Below are positions 58,275 to 64,000 of a DNA stretch of 64,000 nt, piece after piece. Origin of the DNA: Pardosa pseudoannulata (taxonomy: Eukaryota > Arthropoda > Arachnida > Araneae > Lycosidae); the NCBI GenBank assembly GCA_032207245.1, contig CM063504.1:84208344-84272343 (forward strand), read 5' to 3'. Within the stretch, counting starts at the first letter, position 1; each line of letters opens with the position of its first letter. The notes below the pieces were generated by a model. It had not been told where the DNA came from, ran no database searches, and saw only the letters and a program-made list of their open reading frames with translations. Position numbers and translations under genes: made by a program.

Positions 58275-60520
58275 GCACTTTTTTTAAAAATAAAATTTAT
58301 TTTTATTAATTGAAAACCCCGGTATATTTTGTTCTTATTAAATATTTCAACAATACTTTAAAAGATATTGTTTAACAAACACAGTGTAATTTCTCTAGCA
58401 TCGCTATGTATAACTAATTTAAATAAAATTTTATTATCCTCTATTTTTTAAAAACTAAAAGAATAGCTTTACTTTATTTGATATTATTATAAATAATAAG
58501 GAAAATTTCTCTAATAGCATTAAAAATAATTAATTTAAGTAAAATATAAAACTTTACAGGAAGGAATTTAAAAATATAAAATTAAATGTATTTATTACTT
58601 TTATCATCCTATATTTCTCAAGAACATAAAAACGAGGGATATTTATTTGCCATTAAATATTCTGTCTTTATTTGATATTTTTATAAACAAGAAGGGAAAT
58701 TTCTCATGATAATTTTATAATCAAGAAGGAGGCACTTAAAAAAATAAATAAAAATCTACCTTATTATTTATATTATTTTATTAATTAAAAAAACCCGGTA
58801 TATTTAGTTTTTATTAAATATTTCAATAGTACTTTAATGAATATTATTTTACAAACAGTGTAATTTCTCTATCATCGCTATGTATAACTAATTTAAATAA
58901 AATTTTATTATCCTCTATTTTTGAAAAACTAAAAGAATAGCTTTACTTTATTTGATATTATTATAAATAAGAAGGAAAATTTCTGTAATAGCATTAAAAA
59001 TAATTAATTTAAGTAAAATATAAAACTTTACTTTACAGGATGGAATTTAAAAATATAAAATTAAATGTTTTTATTACTTTTATCATCGTATTATTTTCAA
59101 GAACATAAAAACGAGGGATATTTATTTGCCATTAAATATTCTAGCTTTATTTTATTTTATAGTTTTATAAACCAGAAGGGAACTTTCTCATGATAAATTT
59201 ATAAACAAGATAATTTTATAAACAAGAAGGGACAAACAGGGAGGCACTTTAAAAAAAAATAAATAAATAAAAATGTTATTTACATTATTTTATTAATTAA
59301 AAAAACTCCGGTGTATTTAGTTTTTATTAAATATTTCAACAGTACTTTAAATATTATTTTACAAACAATATAATTTCTATAGTATCACTATGTATGTTTA
59401 ATTTAAATAAAATTTTATTATCCTCTATTTTTGAAAAACTAAAAGAACAAAGAATAGCTTTACTTTATTTCATATTATTATAAATAAGAAGGAAAATTTC
59501 TCTAATAGCATTAAAAATAATAAATAATAATAATTAAATATATAAATAATAATAATAATAATAATAAATTTATAGTAAAGTATAAAACTTTACAGGAAGG
59601 AATTTAAAAATATAAAATTAAATGTATTTATTGCTTTTATTATCCAATATTTTTCATGAACATAAAAACGAGCTATATTTATTTGCCATTAAATATTCTG
59701 TCTTTATTTGATATTTTTATATAAACAAGAAGGGAAATTTCTCAAAATAATTTTATAAACAAGATATTTTTATAAACAAGAAGGAGGCACTTTTAAAAAA
59801 AGTAAAAATTTACATTATTTTTACATTATTATTTACATTATTTTATTAATTAAAAAAACCCCTGGTATATTTAGTTTTTATTAAAAATTTCGAGAGTACT
59901 TTAAAGAATATTATTTTACAAACAGCGTAATTTCTCTATCATTACTATGTATAACTAATTTAAATGAAATTTTATTATCCTCTATTTTTGAAAAACTAAA
60001 AGAACAAAGAATAGCTTTACCTTTTATTGATATTTTTATAAATAAGAAGGAATTTTTTTGTAATAGCATTAAAAATAATTAATTTAAGTAAAATATAAAA
60101 CTTTATTTTACATGAAGGAATTTAAGGATATAATATTAAATGTTTTTATTACTTTTATCATCGCATATTTTTCAAGCACATAAAAACAGGGATATTTATT
60201 TGCCATTAAATATTCTAGCTTTATTTTATTTGGAATTTTTATAAATGAGAAGGGAAATTTCCCTAGTATAATTCATATATAATTGACTTAAATAAAATAT
60301 AAAAGTTTATTTTAGATTCATAATTTTTGTCTTTGAAAAGAAAATTTTTATGCACCCGAGCAAAAATATGAAAATGTATATTTATTTATGTTATTTTATT
60401 TTAAAAACCAGGTGGATGCTTAATTTTTAAAATTTCATTAATATTATTGCCATTTATTTTATTGCTAAATTATAAATTTTTCAAACGAATTATTCGACGG
60501 AAAGGCACATTTTTTAAACA
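58271..60520. repeat. Tandem array 3' of tRNA-Asp, ~460-720 bp units
   Basis: The word ggaggcactt occurs at 58271 (tRNA-Asp end), 58728, 59240 and 59783, and a diverged ggaaaggcac at 60499. Each is followed by an A/T run and 'ttattaattaaaaaaac(t)c', 'ttctctagcatcgctatgta', 'aactaaaagaatagctttac' and 'catttgccattaaatattct'-like blocks. Units differ by indels and a TAA-rich expansion near 59520-59570. Confidence 0.9.
58279..58285 (+). terminator. Pol III terminator shared by tRNA-Phe and tRNA-Asp
   Basis: First T-run after either gene: seven T, four bases past tRNA-Asp. Confidence 0.85.
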
Positions 60521-61833
60521 ATTAAAATTTTAAGTTATTTTGTTAATTTTTAAAAAAAATAAATCTCAGTATCTTTAATTCTCATTAAATATTACAACCA
60601 TCTTTCAATGGAGATTAAAATATACAAAATGTTTAATTTCTGTAGCATTACATATAGTTAGTTTAAATAAAATATATACTTTTTGTTTGAATTCTTAGCC
60701 TTAAACACCTCTGAAAAGAATACTTTCATACACCTAAGCCGAATCATTAAAAAATTTATTTATATGCACGTTATTTTATTTTTAAACTAGGCAGAAGTTT
60801 ACATTTTTCTCATTATATAAGGACGCAACTACAACTTATTCTATTATTAACGCATAATAAATTTAAAAAATGTTTCCAAAAATGAAAAAAAAAATCAGTT
60901 CTAAATTTCAGTTTTATTTTAAAAACCAGGTGATGCTTAATTTTTAAAACTTCATTTTAATATTTTTGAAATCTATTTTATTTCTAAATTATAATAAAAT
61001 AAAAATAATAATTCCAGAAAATTTCTAAAAATCAGCAATTATTAAAAAAAATACAAAGATTTATTTTTAAAATTTATTTTTAAACGATTTATTTCTTTAC
61101 TTTATTCTCTATTAAATATTCCAGATTTACTTTATATTTTATTATTTTAAAGAAAAAGGGTGATTTAATTAAGGGTAATAAAACTTTATTATTAAAACTT
61201 AATTTTCAAGTAGTAAAAAACGCAGGACATTTATAAAAAATAATTTAAATATTTAAATAATTCATCTGTACTTTATTTCCTATTCTTATAACCATAAAGT
61301 GCAACTTCTCTATTATTATCCATATTTAATTGATTTAAATAAAAAATAAAAGTTTATTTTAGATTCATAATTTTCATCTTTTCTGAAGAGAATATTTTGT
61401 AAAACATTAAAATGTGTATTTATTTACGTTATTTTATTTAAAAAACCAAGTAAATGCTTGATTTTTAAAATTTTATTTTAATATTGTTGACATTTATTTT
61501 ATTTCTAAATTATAATAAAATAAAAATAATAATTCCAGAAAATTCCTAAAAATTAGCAATTCTAAAAGAAATTTTTTCCAGAGATTTATTTTTAAAATTT
61601 ATTTTTTATACGAATTATTTTTTAACTTTATTCTCTATTAAATATTCCAGATTTATTTTATTCTTTGTTTTTATAAAAAAAAAAGGGTGATTTAATTAAA
61701 GATAAAAACTTTATTATCTTTAATTTTCAAGTACTAGAAAGGGCAGGACATTTATTCTCGATTAAATAATTCAGCTTTACTTTATTTTCTATTATTACAA
61801 CCATAAAGTGCAACGTCAACCATAAAGTGCAAC
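60521..61833. repeat. Degenerate continuation of the array
   Basis: Blocks such as 'ataattccagaaaattcctaa', 'ggtgatttaattaa' and 'caaccataaagtgcaac' recur at longer and irregular spacing, in two or three diverged units (near 60900-61340 and 61440-61820). No gene is seen. Confidence 0.6.
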
Positions 61834-61861
61834 GAAAATAGAGTGTTAACACTCTATTTTC
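61834..61861. repeat. Perfect 28-bp palindrome
   Basis: The half gaaaatagagtgtt is followed by its exact inverse. It lies at the end of the degenerate array. Confidence 0.95.
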
Positions 61862-62034
61862 TATTACACAGGGCCAAATATTCCTCTAGCGGTGACTTTT
61901 GGAACTAATTTGTTTTTTCATGGAATTCTCCGTCTCCCGTCTTGTTTAATCTTCCTACAAAATGTGGCGACATTCTCGCAAATAGATCGTGCTACAGAAC
62001 ACTGTGAGCACTGTCAGTTTAATTATGGCCACCC

Positions 62035-62087
<53 letters not shown>

Positions 62088-63122
62088 CTAGTAATTTCTA
62101 TAATTTTTATACGACTAACAGATTTAAAAATATGTAAAGTTATTTATTTAATCACTGTAGAAAAATACAGAGTTGAAATTATAATTATCTTTTTTAAATG
62201 TGCAGTTGTCATGCATACATTTTGTTTTTTCCAACTTTATATGAAAATTTAAAAAAAAAAAACGTTATTTTCAACTTACAGTTTAAAATTGAAAAAGATA
62301 TTTTAAGAATATAATTTCTGGAGCAACAAAACAGAAAAATATTTACCAAATAAATATTTTTCTCAATTATAGACGTTAATACTAGAAAAACTGCTTAGTG
62401 ATTAAACAATTTTTTAAGGTACATTTTATCATATATAGTATACGTCTAAACAAAATAATGAAAGAGTCAGGTGTATCGAAAAATCAGGGATTATGATATC
62501 AAAATTAGAGACCGAATACTTAATTTATTCTTTTACACAATTTCTCTAAAAGTCTGAATATCAAGGAATTTTTCTTTCACTTCATTTAGCGATTAGAATT
62601 TGAAAATTAAAAATAAAAACAGGAATCCCATTAGGCAAGTTCTTGAATAATTTTCCACTCAAACGTTAAAAACATTTTTTAAAAAATAACATCAAAGCTA
62701 AAAAATATCTATGAAAGTCTATTTTAAAAATTATCGCGATTAAAATTTAGAGAATGGATTAAATTATGCTCGTATACATAAAAAATTGATTGAGTGGTTT
62801 TCGTAAAGGAAATTCAGAGAAGAAATGAATTTATTTTTATAATATAGCTATACTATTTACTACACAATTTAAGTGTAGAATTTTCCATCTTTTTTGTCCT
62901 ATTTTTCAATAAAGTTAAGGTTTTAAAGGAAAGTGTATTCAGTTCCGAACAAGAATTAGAAGGAAAAAAATTGGGTTTTGTTTTCTCGTTTTTAGATGAG
63001 TGATTTCAGATGCATATTTATTAAAAAAGGGAAAGAAAGAAAGCAAAAAAATTGTAACTGGATAAGACATAATTAACACTAGATTTATGGACCGAGCTAA
63101 TTTGACTCATTAAAAATTTGAT

Positions 63123-63123
<1 letters not shown>
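61862..63123. other. AT-rich stretch with (TA)n
   Basis: A GC-richer patch near 61870-62035 without a recognised gene, then (TA)n, then A/T-rich DNA with no features. Frames across the TA tract are artefacts. Confidence 0.4.
62037..62085. repeat. (TA)n microsatellite
   Basis: About 24 TA repeats. Confidence 0.97.

Positions 63124-63124
<1 letters not shown>

Positions 63125-63178
<54 letters not shown>
63125..63178. repeat. (AT)n microsatellite
   Basis: About 27 AT repeats, immediately left of a possible transposon terminus. Confidence 0.97.
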
Positions 63179-63181
<3 letters not shown>

Positions 63182-64000
63182 TGGTTTGCGGTCCATATGT
63201 GCAGGGTGTGCATTGCACACCCTGGCAAAATTATGAGTGACAATAATTTTCTGCACCTATGTCTACCTATCTTTATATGGTATATAATAAATATTATTCA
63301 TAATATATTCAAATATTATGTTGATTTTCTTGCTTGTATTTCCGCAGTGCGTGCGGTACTAGGTGCTGCACCACGTAGCTCGCAAACGAACATAGGAAGT
63401 TCTGATGTGTACGCACTGCGCACTAAATTGAAAATCACGCTTTATATGTATGGACTACTGGAGAAGAACAGCATACTATGGTACTGAGGCAAGTGCAGCT
63501 ATTTTTCCTGCACTTGGCATTCAGAATCATCCGAAGGTACGGTTTATTAAGAGTTGTATCAGAGTGGGGACTTAGGCGCTGAAGCAATTTTGGTTTTTTA
63601 ACTGATTAACTGGCCATACGATTTTGCAGACAGTTAATGTTTAAATTTATATATTGTAAGATTTTGTTTTCATTTAAATATAAAAGAAGTATTTCATCAA
63701 TATAAAGGGAAATGTTTTAGTGTGGTAAAGTAATTTCAGTGATGTATTATATTTTTTGAAATAATTAGCTGAAAAACAATGTTGTTTTCTTTTGAAGAAA
63801 CGAAGTTTAACAGAACAGTCCAAATTTTACTATCTGTTATAGACAGTATATAAGTTATATTGTGTAACACCATATCCCTGGATTTGTTTTTAAAAACTGT
63901 CAAGAGGTTTTTCGCAGAATATATGATTTTCAAATGTTAAAAACAATTAATAAATATAATTTAATCCACTGACCGTACAGTTTTCCATGTTTTCCATTTT
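63179..64000. other. Possible hAT-like end, then AT-rich DNA
   Basis: 'cagtggtttgcggtcc' at 63179 has the CAGTGG start common in hAT elements. It is followed by an 11-bp-arm hairpin at 63202-63224 (cagggtgtgca, t, tgcacaccctg) and a GC-richer patch at 63340-63540. No opposite terminus lies within the window. The 96-codon frame at 63197-63487 has no domain that I can place. Confidence 0.4.

Overview
The window is non-coding eukaryotic nuclear DNA, very AT-rich and repeat-dense, most likely from an arthropod; the species cannot be fixed from sequence alone. Evidence for a eukaryote: tRNA genes with internal A/B boxes and oligo-T Pol III terminators, tRNA-derived SINEs, LTRs with TATA boxes and AATAAA signals, hAT-, TTAA- and Tigger-like DNA transposons, and long (TA)n tracts. 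No open frame exceeds about 150 codons and none encodes a protein I recognise with confidence, so I call no firm protein-coding gene. Two short GC-richer frames ending at splice-donor-like sites are listed as weak exon candidates.

Five tRNA genes stand out: two tRNA-Leu(AAG) on the minus strand (10.5 and 11.0 kb), tRNA-Val(AAC) at 54.1 kb, and a tRNA-Phe(GAA)/tRNA-Asp(GTC) pair only 10 bases apart at 58.2 kb. Tandem arrays lie on the 3' side of three of these loci. In two of them the repeat unit includes the tRNA 3' flank or terminator.

Region by region. 0-8 kb: microsatellites, a SINE, a Tigger-like remnant, an interrupted hAT-like element (4.4-6.1 kb) and a dispersed repeat interrupted by another. 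8.4-14.6 kb: ~290-300 bp satellites, two tRNA-Leu genes, a SINE inside a satellite, and a ~570 bp duplication. 14.8-20.7 kb: a nested stack, an hAT-like element carrying two LTRs and a hybrid tandem repeat, followed by two more LTR-like segments. 20.7-28.7 kb: duplications, a 24-25 kb array, and GC-richer islands at 25.4 and 26.3 kb. 28.8-31.4 kb: two solo-LTR candidates with 4-bp duplications, an inverted repeat with CRE cores and a MITE. 31.8-36.3 kb: degenerate repeats and three TTAA-flanked elements with strong palindromes. 37-42 kb: a GC-richer island, SINEs, a MITE, a 107-bp array, and an hAT element with an exact 8-bp duplication. 43.2-44.9 kb: a ~120-bp satellite. 45.5-53.4 kb: GC-richer islands, an hAT element resembling the OC1 type, a Tigger-like element, a short LTR and dispersed repeats. 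54-64 kb: three tRNA genes with arrays, a small MITE, and AT-rich sequence with palindromes.

Apart from the tRNA genes, almost everything recognisable is a mobile element, a piece of one, or a tandem array. Nested insertions with recoverable target-site duplications give a partial history. The most unusual signal is a short hairpin at a similar place in different LTR-like sequences, with an invariant core and one compensating base pair in its outer stem.
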